A stretch of 11,132 nt of DNA from NCBI GenBank assembly GCA_964344965.1, contig CAYFPJ010000026.1, positions 1 through 11,132 of the forward strand, in the 5' to 3' direction. The notes under the pieces are model-generated. The model was not told the origin of the DNA. It was given only the letters and a program-made list of their open reading frames with translations, and made no database searches. Each line of letters starts with the position of its first letter. The stretch's first letter is position 1. Of the stretch, positions 4,373-11,096 are shown one piece after another. The stretch is from UM-FILTER-37-12 sp964344965 (GTDB taxonomy: Bacteria; Patescibacteriota; Patescibacteriia; Magasanikbacterales; UBA922). The position numbers were made by a program, and so were the translations under genes.

Positions 4373-6310
4373 ATGATCGAATCCCAACTCTCTCAACTCG
4401 GATTTAATAAAAATGAGATAAAAGTTTACTTAGTGCTTTTTGAATTGGGAAAAAGTAGGGCTGGTAATATTATTGAAAAAACTGGTCTGCATCGTAATTT
4501 GGTTTATACTTCTCTTGACAGTTTGGTCGCTAGAGAGTTGGTCACAAAAACTATTGTTAGTGGGGTGGCTGTGTTCACTTCTAATTCTCCCGAACACCTT
4601 ATTTCTGAAATAGAGAGAAAAAAGAAGACTGCTCAGTATGTGGTAGAAGAATTGAAAAAGAAGCAGGAAAAAGTTTTGAGAGAAATTACGGTGTATGAAG
4701 GTTTGGAAGGGATAAAGAGGGCAACTCGAAAAAATCTTGAAGTTAAAGCAGGGGAGACTGCATACGTGTTTGGTGCCTCGACACAGGACGTTCTTCCACA
4801 GCTATCCATGCATTGGCGCGCATATCATAAGAGTAGAGTGCAAAAAGGAATTCAATTTCGTGGATTGTATGGACGTGGGACACCATCAGAAGTCATTCAA
4901 GAAAAAAATGAACTACCTCTTACAGAGACAAAATATATGCCATCTCGTGTTGATGCGCCAATCTGGTTCAACATATGTGGTGATTTGTCATCAATAGTTG
5001 CCGTTGACAAAGAGCCGATTGCTGTGAATATAAAAAGCCAGACAATTGCAGATGGATTAAAGAAATATTTTCAATTGTTGTGGAATCAAGAAGTGCAAGT
5101 AGAGTCTGGAACAGACGCACTTCATCGTGTTTACTATGACATGCTTGCCGAATTGGAATCTGGAGATGAGTATTTTGTACTGGGGGTAACGCACGGTAAA
5201 GAGCCAGAAAAGGTGCTAGATTTTTTTGATACATACCATGCGGAGCGTTTGAAAAAGAATGTGTCTGTCAATATGATTGTCTCTCCTGAAGCATATGAGA
5301 CTATTGTTGAGCAATATAAAAAATTGGGTGATAATGATTTTCAACTTAGTCACATCAAAAAACTTGCCAGTGAACATCCTCAGCCTTTCCATATTATTTT
5401 GTTTAATAATAAAACAAGAATTTTGATATATGGAGAAGAGCCAACAGTATTATATTTTGATCGTCCTGAAATGTATGAGGGGTTTAAGGGGTACTTTGAC
5501 ACGCTTTGGAGTCAAAAAACAAAAACATTTCAAGGAAAAGGTGCAAAAGAAGAAGCGTTTGAAGATATTATAAATACACTTGAAGCGGGCGAAGAAGTTT
5601 TGGTTATGAGCATTTTTAATTTTGATCCTGAGTTTGCGTCATTTATAGAAAATTTTCACATTCGTCGAGCAAAACAAGGAATTCGAGCCAGGTTTCTTTT
5701 CAACCATAATGCTCGCGAAATGGGTGAGCGCCTATCTTCCATAGATCTGACCGACGTGGCATATATGGAAAAGGGTTTTGTAACACAAAGTGCATTTCTA
5801 ATATATAAAAATAAAACTCTCATAAGTCTTCCTAACGAGAGAACATTTATTCAGATAGAAAGTCAAGAAGCTACAAATTCGTTTCGTGTATATTTTGAGC
5901 AGCAGTGGCATCAGGAGACACGAGTAATACGTGGAGCTGAAGCTGTAAAAAATATTTGGTTAGAGGCTGTTGAGGTGGGTGAACTTAGGTTTATTGGAGC
6001 CAGAGGATATTTTGTAGATCGATACCCAGAGATGTTTGCTGAAATAGAGAAGAAAGCTGGACAGAAAAAAGGCTTGAAGTGGAAAAATGTAGTAGACACA
6101 AGTGCCAAAAATCACAAATTAAATAAATTGCCATGGATGGAACCTCGGTTTAACATGAAAGGATCAAAAAATCCCAATGTAATTTGGCTTTGGGGTGAAA
6201 AAGTAGCAATAGCGAATTGGACAGAAGATGAGCCGGTGGTATTTATCTCTACCAACAAACACCTAGTGCAAAGTTATCAAGATTATTTTGATGAGCTGTG
6301 GAATCAATAG
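4373..6310 (+). CDS. TrmB-family transcriptional regulator with four tandem sensor modules
   Basis: A 645-residue protein. Residues 1-76 are a winged helix-turn-helix of the TrmB type (LSQLGFNKNEIKVYLVLFEL, then HRNLVYTSLDSLV as recognition helix). Residues 78-105 are a Lys/Glu-rich helix, probably a coiled-coil dimeriser. Four related modules follow at about 108-239, 245-381, 387-514 and 520-645. Each opens with a G-x-(D/E)-A/G-(I/L) helix, continues with a strand such as YVFGAS, YFVLGV, VLVMSI or RFIGAR, and closes with Y-F-x-x-x-W-x-Q (YFQLLWNQ, YFDTLWSQ, YFEQQWHQ, YFDELWNQ). Related regulators usually have a single such C-terminal domain. I chose the ATG at 4373 over an in-frame TTG at 4361 because it fits the -10 box and starts the conserved helix directly. 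Transaldolase begins 71 bases downstream, and sugar control is known for the TrmB family, so it may regulate the pentose phosphate genes. Ligand unknown. Confidence 0.9.
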   Translation: MIESQLSQLGFNKNEIKVYLVLFELGKSRAGNIIEKTGLHRNLVYTSLDSLVARELVTKTIVSGVAVFTSNSPEHLISEIERKKKTAQYVVEELKKKQEKVLREITVYEGLEGIKRATRKNLEVKAGETAYVFGASTQDVLPQLSMHWRAYHKSRVQKGIQFRGLYGRGTPSEVIQEKNELPLTETKYMPSRVDAPIWFNICGDLSSIVAVDKEPIAVNIKSQTIADGLKKYFQLLWNQEVQVESGTDALHRVYYDMLAELESGDEYFVLGVTHGKEPEKVLDFFDTYHAERLKKNVSVNMIVSPEAYETIVEQYKKLGDNDFQLSHIKKLASEHPQPFHIILFNNKTRILIYGEEPTVLYFDRPEMYEGFKGYFDTLWSQKTKTFQGKGAKEEAFEDIINTLEAGEEVLVMSIFNFDPEFASFIENFHIRRAKQGIRARFLFNHNAREMGERLSSIDLTDVAYMEKGFVTQSAFLIYKNKTLISLPNERTFIQIESQEATNSFRVYFEQQWHQETRVIRGAEAVKNIWLEAVEVGELRFIGARGYFVDRYPEMFAEIEKKAGQKKGLKWKNVVDTSAKNHKLNKLPWMEPRFNMKGSKNPNVIWLWGEKVAIANWTEDEPVVFISTNKHLVQSYQDYFDELWNQ

Positions 6311-6324
6311 ACTTTGTGTACTAA

Positions 6325-6353
6325 TTGCCAAAGCACGTCAAATTATATATTAT
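6325..6353 (+). promoter_or_regulatory. Sigma70-type promoter for transaldolase
   Basis: TTGCCA (6325-6330), a 17-base spacer and TATTAT (6348-6353), each five of six consensus bases. The expected start near 6360 gives a leader of about 22 bases to the ATG at 6382, without a Shine-Dalgarno. The -10 lies in an AT palindrome (6344-6356) that could also serve a regulator. Confidence 0.5.
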
Positions 6354-6381
6354 ATAGACACTTATTCACTCATATTACTTT

Positions 6382-7260
6382 ATGTCTCGACCAGAAAATT
6401 TCAAAACTAAGATATTCCTCGACAGTGGAAGTGCAGAACACACTAAGATCATTCTCGATAAGCTTGGATTCCTCGATGGTCAGACTACTAACCCGACTTA
6501 TTTTATAAAAAGCAATCCAGAGGTGAAGAAGATGATAGAAGAGGGGCACAAATTTACCAAAGAAGAATTGCTTGGTAAGTATAAGATTTTAGCTGAGGAA
6601 ATAAGCGCTCTTGTACCAGCTGATGGCTCTGTGTCGATCGAAGTCTATGCAGACAAAGATTCTACTACTGAGGATCTGCTTACTCAAGCTCATGAGATGA
6701 ATCAGTGGATTCCGAATGCTCACATCAAATTACCAATTATTCCGGCTGGTTTGGAAACAGCAGAGCAATTAGTTTCTGAAGGAATACGAGTAAACATGAC
6801 CCTCTGCTTTTCCCAAGCACAAGGAGCAGCCGTGCATGCTGCGACCCGGGGAGCGCAACCGGGTCAAGTTTTCCTTTCGCCATTTGTGAGCAGATTAGAT
6901 AAAATTGGACAGAATGGGTTTGATCTTTTACTCAATATTCAAAAAATGTTTCGTGCGGTAGATAGTGAGGTTGGAATTTTGGCAGCTAGTATCCATGATG
7001 TCTATGATATTGCTCACGTTATTGAAGCAGAAATGGATTTGATCACTATTCCTTATGATGACGTAGATCCCTGGCTAGCGGCTGGCAGACCGTTTTCGAC
7101 ATCCGGACTGGAAGAAAAAGATGTTAGTAGTCTCGCAACTATTCCTTACGAAGATTTGGATTTGTCAGCTGACTGGCAGAGTTTTGATATTACGCATGAG
7201 TTGACTGATGTTGGTTTGCAGAGATTTGCAGATGATTGGAATAGCACTCTTAGTTCATAG
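6382..7260 (+). CDS. tal: Transaldolase
   Basis: A 292-residue transaldolase of the non-oxidative pentose phosphate pathway, moving a dihydroxyacetone unit from sedoheptulose-7-phosphate to glyceraldehyde-3-phosphate. Class I aldolase landmarks are IFLDSG with Asp14, GQTTNPTYF at 33-41, VSIEVYA at 84-90, AHIKLPII with the Schiff-base Lys116, NMTLCFSQAQ at 138-147, and SPFVSRLDK at 166-174 with the phosphate-binding Arg171. The usual ASxRN phosphate segment reads AASIHDVYD at 201-209, with His where E. coli TalB has Arg228. The ATG at 6382 is the first Met before the conserved first strand; there is no Shine-Dalgarno. The last codons and the stop lie inside a heptamer repeat array (7252-7281). 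It lies between the TrmB-type regulator and, beyond the four-helix-bundle cassette, transketolase, its pathway partner. Confidence 0.93.
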   Translation: MSRPENFKTKIFLDSGSAEHTKIILDKLGFLDGQTTNPTYFIKSNPEVKKMIEEGHKFTKEELLGKYKILAEEISALVPADGSVSIEVYADKDSTTEDLLTQAHEMNQWIPNAHIKLPIIPAGLETAEQLVSEGIRVNMTLCFSQAQGAAVHAATRGAQPGQVFLSPFVSRLDKIGQNGFDLLLNIQKMFRAVDSEVGILAASIHDVYDIAHVIEAEMDLITIPYDDVDPWLAAGRPFSTSGLEEKDVSSLATIPYEDLDLSADWQSFDITHELTDVGLQRFADDWNSTLSS

Positions 7261-7281
7261 CCAACAGCCAATAGTTCATAA
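7252..7281 (-). repeat. Heptamer array, left end of the four-helix-bundle cassette
   Basis: On the minus strand this reads as 7-bp units: TATGAAC, TATTGGC, then TGTTGGC, and TATGAAC again. It is the inverse of the array at 7811-7839: 15 bases (7266-7280) pair perfectly with 7819-7833, and 12 bases (7253-7264) with 7828-7839. It supplies the last Ser codons and the stop of transaldolase. Confidence 0.75.
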
Positions 7282-7283
7282 GA

Positions 7284-7390
7284 CTTAAATCTTTAAGCGG
7301 TTTTATTCCTCGATGCTTGCATCGAAAAAGTGAAAACTAACATTGGTTGAAATAAGATTTTCTGCCAATACCCCGCAGCTTGCTGCGGGG
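7284..7390 (+). other. Structured leader before the four-helix-bundle gene
   Basis: Three perfect stem-loops lie in a non-coding stretch: CTTAAA with TTTAAG (7284-7297); TCGATGC with GCATCGA (7310-7325); and CCCCGCAG with CTGCGGGG around CTTG (7371-7390). The second can also be read with a CTTG loop, and CUUG is a known stable RNA tetraloop. The third hairpin runs into the 53-bp repeat. This may be a structured 5' region or part of a mobile cassette. No U-tract terminator is present. Confidence 0.5.
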
Positions 7391-7432
7391 ATGGCCCGAT
7401 GAAGTCTTACTTAAACCAAATTTACTTTTATT
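7380..7432 (+). repeat. 53-bp dispersed repeat, copy 2
   Basis: Identical to bases 1-53. Its first 11 bases are the loop end and right arm of the hairpin at 7371-7390. Identity ends just before the TAAGGGAGG that carries the Shine-Dalgarno of the next gene. An ATG within it (7399) is in frame with that gene, but the gene's own start is 7444. Confidence 0.95.
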
Positions 7433-7443
7433 TAAGGGAGGGT

Positions 7444-7797
7444 ATGCAGACTTACAAAGATTTAATCGTGTGGCAAAAATCTATTGATTTAGTTTTAGAA
7501 ATTTACAACATAACAAAGTCGTTTCCTAATGAAGAAAAATTTGGCTTGGTGAGTCAGATGCGTAGATGCAGTGTGTCAATCCCATCAAATTTAGCAGAAG
7601 GATATGCACGGAAAAACAGGAGAGAAAACGCTCAATACGTAAATATATCTTTTGGATCAGCTACTGAACTTGAAACACAGATTATTATTTCAAAAAAATT
7701 AAAGTTTATCAGTGATGATAGATATAGAAAAATTGACCAACTATTAGACGAAATCTTGAGAATGCTCTATCGTTATCGAGAATCTTTATATAAGTAG
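7444..7797 (+). CDS. Four-helix-bundle protein, S23/23S rRNA intervening-sequence family
   Basis: A 117-residue protein of the S23 family, first described from open reading frames in 23S rRNA intervening sequences and related to the Avd accessory proteins of diversity-generating retroelements. The signature runs DLIVWQKSIDL (6-16), FPNEEKFGLVSQMRR (27-41), SVSIPSNLAEGYAR (43-56) and GSATELETQ (71-79), followed by two helices rich in basic residues. Members form pentameric four-helix bundles with a basic face thought to bind nucleic acid; their role outside retroelements is unsettled. The ATG at 7444 follows GGGAGG (7436-7441), a strong though close Shine-Dalgarno that most neighbours lack. 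It lies on the coding strand between transaldolase and transketolase, behind hairpins and a dispersed repeat, and inverted heptamer arrays enclose the whole block. That supports arrival as a cassette. Whether it is expressed for its own sake is unknown. Confidence 0.93.
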   Translation: MQTYKDLIVWQKSIDLVLEIYNITKSFPNEEKFGLVSQMRRCSVSIPSNLAEGYARKNRRENAQYVNISFGSATELETQIIISKKLKFISDDRYRKIDQLLDEILRMLYRYRESLYK

Positions 7798-7810
7798 TAT
7801 AAGTCAAAAA

Positions 7811-7839
7811 TTATTGGCTATGAACTATTGGCTATGAAC
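7811..7839 (+). repeat. Heptamer array, right end of the four-helix-bundle cassette
   Basis: Two 14-bp units, TTATTGGCTATGAA (7811-7824) and CTATTGGCTATGAA (7825-7838), differ at one base. Each consists of two heptamers, TATTGGC and TATGAAC. The array is an inverted counterpart of 7252-7281. The transketolase start codon (7834-7836) lies inside its last unit. Confidence 0.8.
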
Positions 7840-9843
7840 AATAAATCCATAAAACTTCCAGAACTTGGTACAAAACTAAATTCAGAACAGCTATCTTTTT
7901 TAAACAGTTTCGCGACGTCCTGTCGAGCTTCCATTCTCCAGATGACGACGAATGCTAAGAGTGGACATCCGGGTGGTTCTTTGTCTTGTGTTGATTATCT
8001 TACTCTTCTGTATACTTTCATTATTTCCCAGACTGGTAGTCCAGTGGTAGTGTCCAATGGACATATTTCACCGGCAGTATATGCAGTGTTGGCTGAACTT
8101 GGATATATCCCGAAAGACGAGGTCGTGAATGGATTTCGCAAGATTGGTCAGCCGTATGAAGGGCATGTTACGAGACATGTGCCGGGAGTGTGGTATGGGA
8201 CTGGGCCACTTGGTGCTGGGGTGAGTGCGGCGAGTGGGTTTGCTCTTGCCATGAAAATGTTGGCTGGGAAGACTTCCCACGAGACCCCCTCCGCTCCGAC
8301 TTCGTCGGAGTCGACTCCCCCTCATAGGGGGAGTGAAGCATCGCCGCTAACGGGTAAAGTGTTTGCCCTAGTCGGTGATGGGGAAAGTCAGGAGGGGCAG
8401 GTTTATGAAATGATGAATTTTGCGATGAAGTATGAGCTCAATAATTTGATTGTTTTCATGGATTACAATGAAGTGCAGCTGACTGACTCATTAGAAAAAG
8501 TTATGCCATTTGATCCAAAGTCTATTTTCCTGGCCGGGGGCTGGGAAGTGATAGGTGTGGATGGACATGATTTTGTTGACATGTGGAAGGTACTTGATCA
8601 AGCTATGAAAGTGAAAGATAAACCAGTCTTGCTACTCGGACATACGATCATGGGTAAAGGAGTAGACTTTATGGAAGAGACAGGTGAGAGGTATGAAGCG
8701 ACTTGGCATGGGAAGGCAGGGTCGCTGGAGCAGATTGAGCCCGTGTTGAAAGATTTGGAGTTGACTAGTGATCAGAGATTGGTGATTGATGATTTTGTGA
8801 AAAATAATGTCCAGTGGAGACCAGAGAAGCCCAGGTTTGAGGAAGTGGGGAATAAGATGGAAGTGCAGACTGGGGAGCCGATTGAGTATCCGGCGGACAA
8901 ACTGACTGATTGTCGGAGTGCTTATGGTAATGCTCTCCTTGATCTGGCAAAACTGAATGAAAATGTGGTGGCCCTGACTGCTGATCTGGCTGGGTCAGTG
9001 AAGACTGCTGTCATGGGTAAGGAATTTCCAGAGCGACACATTGAGTGTGGAGTGGCAGAGCAACAGATGGTGTCATGCTCTGGAGGATTGAGTTTGTCTG
9101 GTATGATCCCTTTTTGTTCCACCTTCGGAGCCTTCATGTCTAGTCGAGCCAAAGACCAAGCGCGGGTCAACGACATCAATCATGCAAATGTGAAGATGGT
9201 CGCTACTCATTGTGGCTTGTCTGTTGGTGAAGATGGTCCAACTCATCAGGCGATAGATGATTCTGGTTCATTTTTGGGTATGTTCAATACGATGCAAATG
9301 GAACCAGCTGATCCCAATCACTGTGACCGCATTATTCGTTACGCAGCTGGCCACTATGGTAACTGCTACGTACGGATGGGACGGCACAAAATTCCAGTTT
9401 TAACTCGCGAAGATGGTTCAATATTTTTTGACAAAGATTATGAATATTATTATGGCCGGTGTGATGTCTTGCGAGAAGGAGATGATGTGACCATTGTTGC
9501 TAGTGGTGGAGTGGTCGCCGAGGCTCTCCAGGCTGTCGAGGTCTTGAAGGAAAAAAATGTTTCGGCTGAATTGGTGATTGCCAGCTCAATCAAAAAATTT
9601 GATGAGACATTAATTAATTCTATTGATAAGACAAAAAAAGTAGTGACCGTAGAAGACCACAATACTTTGTCTGGGCTTGGTGGTCAGCTTAGTCGTCATT
9701 TATTTCAAAATAATGTTGAGGTGGAGAAGTTTGAGATGATAGGGGTGGAGGGGTATCAACTTTCGGGAACTTGGGAAGATTTATATAAGGCGGCGGGGAT
9801 TGATAGTGGGGCGATTGTGGAGAGGGTGGAGAGTATTGTGTAA
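7834..9843 (+). CDS. tkt: Transketolase, with an in-frame palindromic insertion
   Basis: A full-length 669-residue ThDP enzyme moving two-carbon ketol units between sugar phosphates in the non-oxidative pentose phosphate pathway. N-terminal domain: SGHPGGSLSCVDYL (43-56), GTGPLGAGV (122-130), and the ThDP/Mg motif GDGESQEG (181-188) with NEV about 25 residues later. Pyrimidine domain: LTADLAG (381-387), IECGVAEQQM (403-412) with the cofactor-activating Glu409, and HCGLSVGEDGPTHQ (458-471). C-terminal domain: about 540-669 with VTIVASGGVV. Residues about 146-172 (TSHETPSAPTSS and following) are Ser/Pro/Thr-rich and have no counterpart in typical transketolases; they come from the hairpin element at 8265-8334. 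They lie between the GMALA-like helix and the GDG strand, probably as a surface loop. ATG 7834 is preferred to the in-frame TTG at 7828; neither has a Shine-Dalgarno. It is the partner of transaldolase. Confidence 0.96.
   Translation: MNNKSIKLPELGTKLNSEQLSFLNSFATSCRASILQMTTNAKSGHPGGSLSCVDYLTLLYTFIISQTGSPVVVSNGHISPAVYAVLAELGYIPKDEVVNGFRKIGQPYEGHVTRHVPGVWYGTGPLGAGVSAASGFALAMKMLAGKTSHETPSAPTSSESTPPHRGSEASPLTGKVFALVGDGESQEGQVYEMMNFAMKYELNNLIVFMDYNEVQLTDSLEKVMPFDPKSIFLAGGWEVIGVDGHDFVDMWKVLDQAMKVKDKPVLLLGHTIMGKGVDFMEETGERYEATWHGKAGSLEQIEPVLKDLELTSDQRLVIDDFVKNNVQWRPEKPRFEEVGNKMEVQTGEPIEYPADKLTDCRSAYGNALLDLAKLNENVVALTADLAGSVKTAVMGKEFPERHIECGVAEQQMVSCSGGLSLSGMIPFCSTFGAFMSSRAKDQARVNDINHANVKMVATHCGLSVGEDGPTHQAIDDSGSFLGMFNTMQMEPADPNHCDRIIRYAAGHYGNCYVRMGRHKIPVLTREDGSIFFDKDYEYYYGRCDVLREGDDVTIVASGGVVAEALQAVEVLKEKNVSAELVIASSIKKFDETLINSIDKTKKVVTVEDHNTLSGLGGQLSRHLFQNNVEVEKFEMIGVEGYQLSGTWEDLYKAAGIDSGAIVERVESIV
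8265..8334 (+). repeat. Palindromic element inserted in frame in transketolase
   Basis: Three perfect hairpins stand side by side within the coding sequence: TGGGAAG with CTTCCCA (8265-8279, 1-base loop); CTCCGAC with GTCGGAG (8294-8310, loop TTC); and ACTCCCCCT with AGGGGGAGT (8314-8334, loop CAT). The arrangement resembles small dispersed palindromic elements of many bacterial genomes with a CCCCCT-AGGGGG stem. It adds about 27 residues and keeps the frame. Left and right limits are estimates. Confidence 0.75.
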
Positions 9844-9859
9844 GTTTTATAAATGGTAG

Positions 9860-9890
9860 AAAAAACAGTATTGCATCAATGCTGTTTTTT
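9860..9890. terminator. Bidirectional intrinsic terminator after transketolase
   Basis: A 14-bp stem (9860-9873 with 9877-9890) has one G-T pair and a CAT loop. The arms begin with AAAAAACAG and end with CTGTTTTTT, so it can end transcripts from both sides: transketolase (+) and the lysine-rich hypothetical (-). Confidence 0.9.
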
Positions 9891-9930
9891 TTGTATTTAT
9901 TTTGGAGGTTGATCTGTCAGTGATTTTTGT

Positions 9931-11061
9931 TTAGCTTCGATCTACTCCGTTTTCCTGGCCCCCTCTTTTTTTTCTTAGAGCTTTGTCTCTTTTTGATTTT
10001 AATTCCCAACTGCCCATTGTTGAGGTTATAAAATCATGTCCAATATAAGGCTCAATTTTCCACATCAATTCATTTATTTTGTCTTGATGATCATCATAGT
10101 TTACGCCTTTGAATTTGTCCATTTTCTTAAATAAGTAACTTATTATTTTTTTTGTATCACCTTTTGCTTTTTCTAGTTTTGCTTCTTTTTTACCATCTTG
10201 TGATTTTGCAGCGGCAAAAATAACTCTTTTGAAGACATCTAGATTATCGTGCTCTTTAATTCCTGTAAATTTTTCATAATTATCTATTACTGCCTCTAAA
10301 AATTTTGTGTTATTTTTTCCCACAAATGATTTTACAAATTTATAATGATCAGCTCTGAAAGCATCTCTGGCAAATTTGTTTAAGTTTTCAAAAATAGCTT
10401 CTAGAACCTCTCTTGAAGCACGCACTCCTTTTAAGAGGTTATTTATTTGTTTTAGGGTTTTTAGGCCGGTAAAAATATCAAATCGTTTGATAGCCTCTAC
10501 TACTCCTCCACCTTCAATTACCGCTTTTAATACTTTAGCATGTTTTTTTTCTCGAATACCTAGTGACCTGAATTTTTTTACGATTGCAGTCCCTTCTGCG
10601 GCCAGACCTCTCTTGGCATCTGGTTTTTTCTTCCCCTTTTTGGCCAATGTTGTAATACGACGGATACGCCAGAATTTTGATAAATATTCATCAAAATAAT
10701 CTAAATTGTTTATAGCGTCTACAGTCGCATCTGAAGACGGGTCTTTTTTTATCACACTGAATAATCTTCTTGCGGCTTTTCTAGAATCTATTGCCATTGC
10801 CACTCTGTGATTGGAGAGAGCTGTCATCCCTCTTTTTTTTGTAGCTACTTTGCAGGCAAGATCGACTTTGTCTTTTTTGGTGAGTTTGGTTAGCTGATCT
10901 ATATTTTTCACTAAGATATAATAGCCAGCAGTTTCCTCTTCTGCCCTTATCTCTCTTTCTATTTCTGCTTCTGTCTTTTCTTTTGTTGTTACTACTATAC
11001 CATCTTTTCCCTGCTCTTCAGCTTTTGGCCTCTCTCTTTCTTTAGGAGCCTCACCTATCAT
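9931..11061 (-). CDS. Lysine-rich helical-repeat hypothetical protein, 376 aa
   Basis: I do not recognise the family. The protein is basic and probably all-alpha, without signal peptide or membrane segments. Residues 1-45 are highly charged (KEKTEAEIEREIRAEEE) and likely a flexible or coiled-coil start. From about 170 to 290 a helical motif recurs: VLKAVI at 177-182, VLEAIF at 219-224, FLEAVI at 254-259 and perhaps FKRVIF at 277-282, each followed by a hydrophobic helix often with an F-(T)-G or KF turn. This suggests an alpha-solenoid of about 35-42-residue repeats. The tail (355-370) is Lys/Arg-rich. It starts at the ATG 11059-11061, with AT-rich upstream sequence, no Shine-Dalgarno and a hairpin about 36 bases away. 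It converges on transketolase with a shared terminator. A nucleic-acid or protein scaffold role is possible but unsupported. Confidence 0.8.
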   Translation of the reverse strand: MIGEAPKERERPKAEEQGKDGIVVTTKEKTEAEIEREIRAEEETAGYYILVKNIDQLTKLTKKDKVDLACKVATKKRGMTALSNHRVAMAIDSRKAARRLFSVIKKDPSSDATVDAINNLDYFDEYLSKFWRIRRITTLAKKGKKKPDAKRGLAAEGTAIVKKFRSLGIREKKHAKVLKAVIEGGGVVEAIKRFDIFTGLKTLKQINNLLKGVRASREVLEAIFENLNKFARDAFRADHYKFVKSFVGKNNTKFLEAVIDNYEKFTGIKEHDNLDVFKRVIFAAAKSQDGKKEAKLEKAKGDTKKIISYLFKKMDKFKGVNYDDHQDKINELMWKIEPYIGHDFITSTMGSWELKSKRDKALRKKRGGQENGVDRS

Positions 11062-11096
11062 TTTGATTGCAAGATATTTTTAAATACCCCCATAAT

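Noticed and set aside
7399..7443. In-frame upstream extension of the four-helix-bundle protein through the repeat
   Set aside because: S23 proteins begin at the YKDLIVWQ region, and the Shine-Dalgarno GGGAGG stands directly before the ATG at 7444. The extension translates the dispersed repeat.
7828..7833. TTG start for transketolase
   Set aside because: It lies within the heptamer array two codons before an ATG and has no ribosome site.
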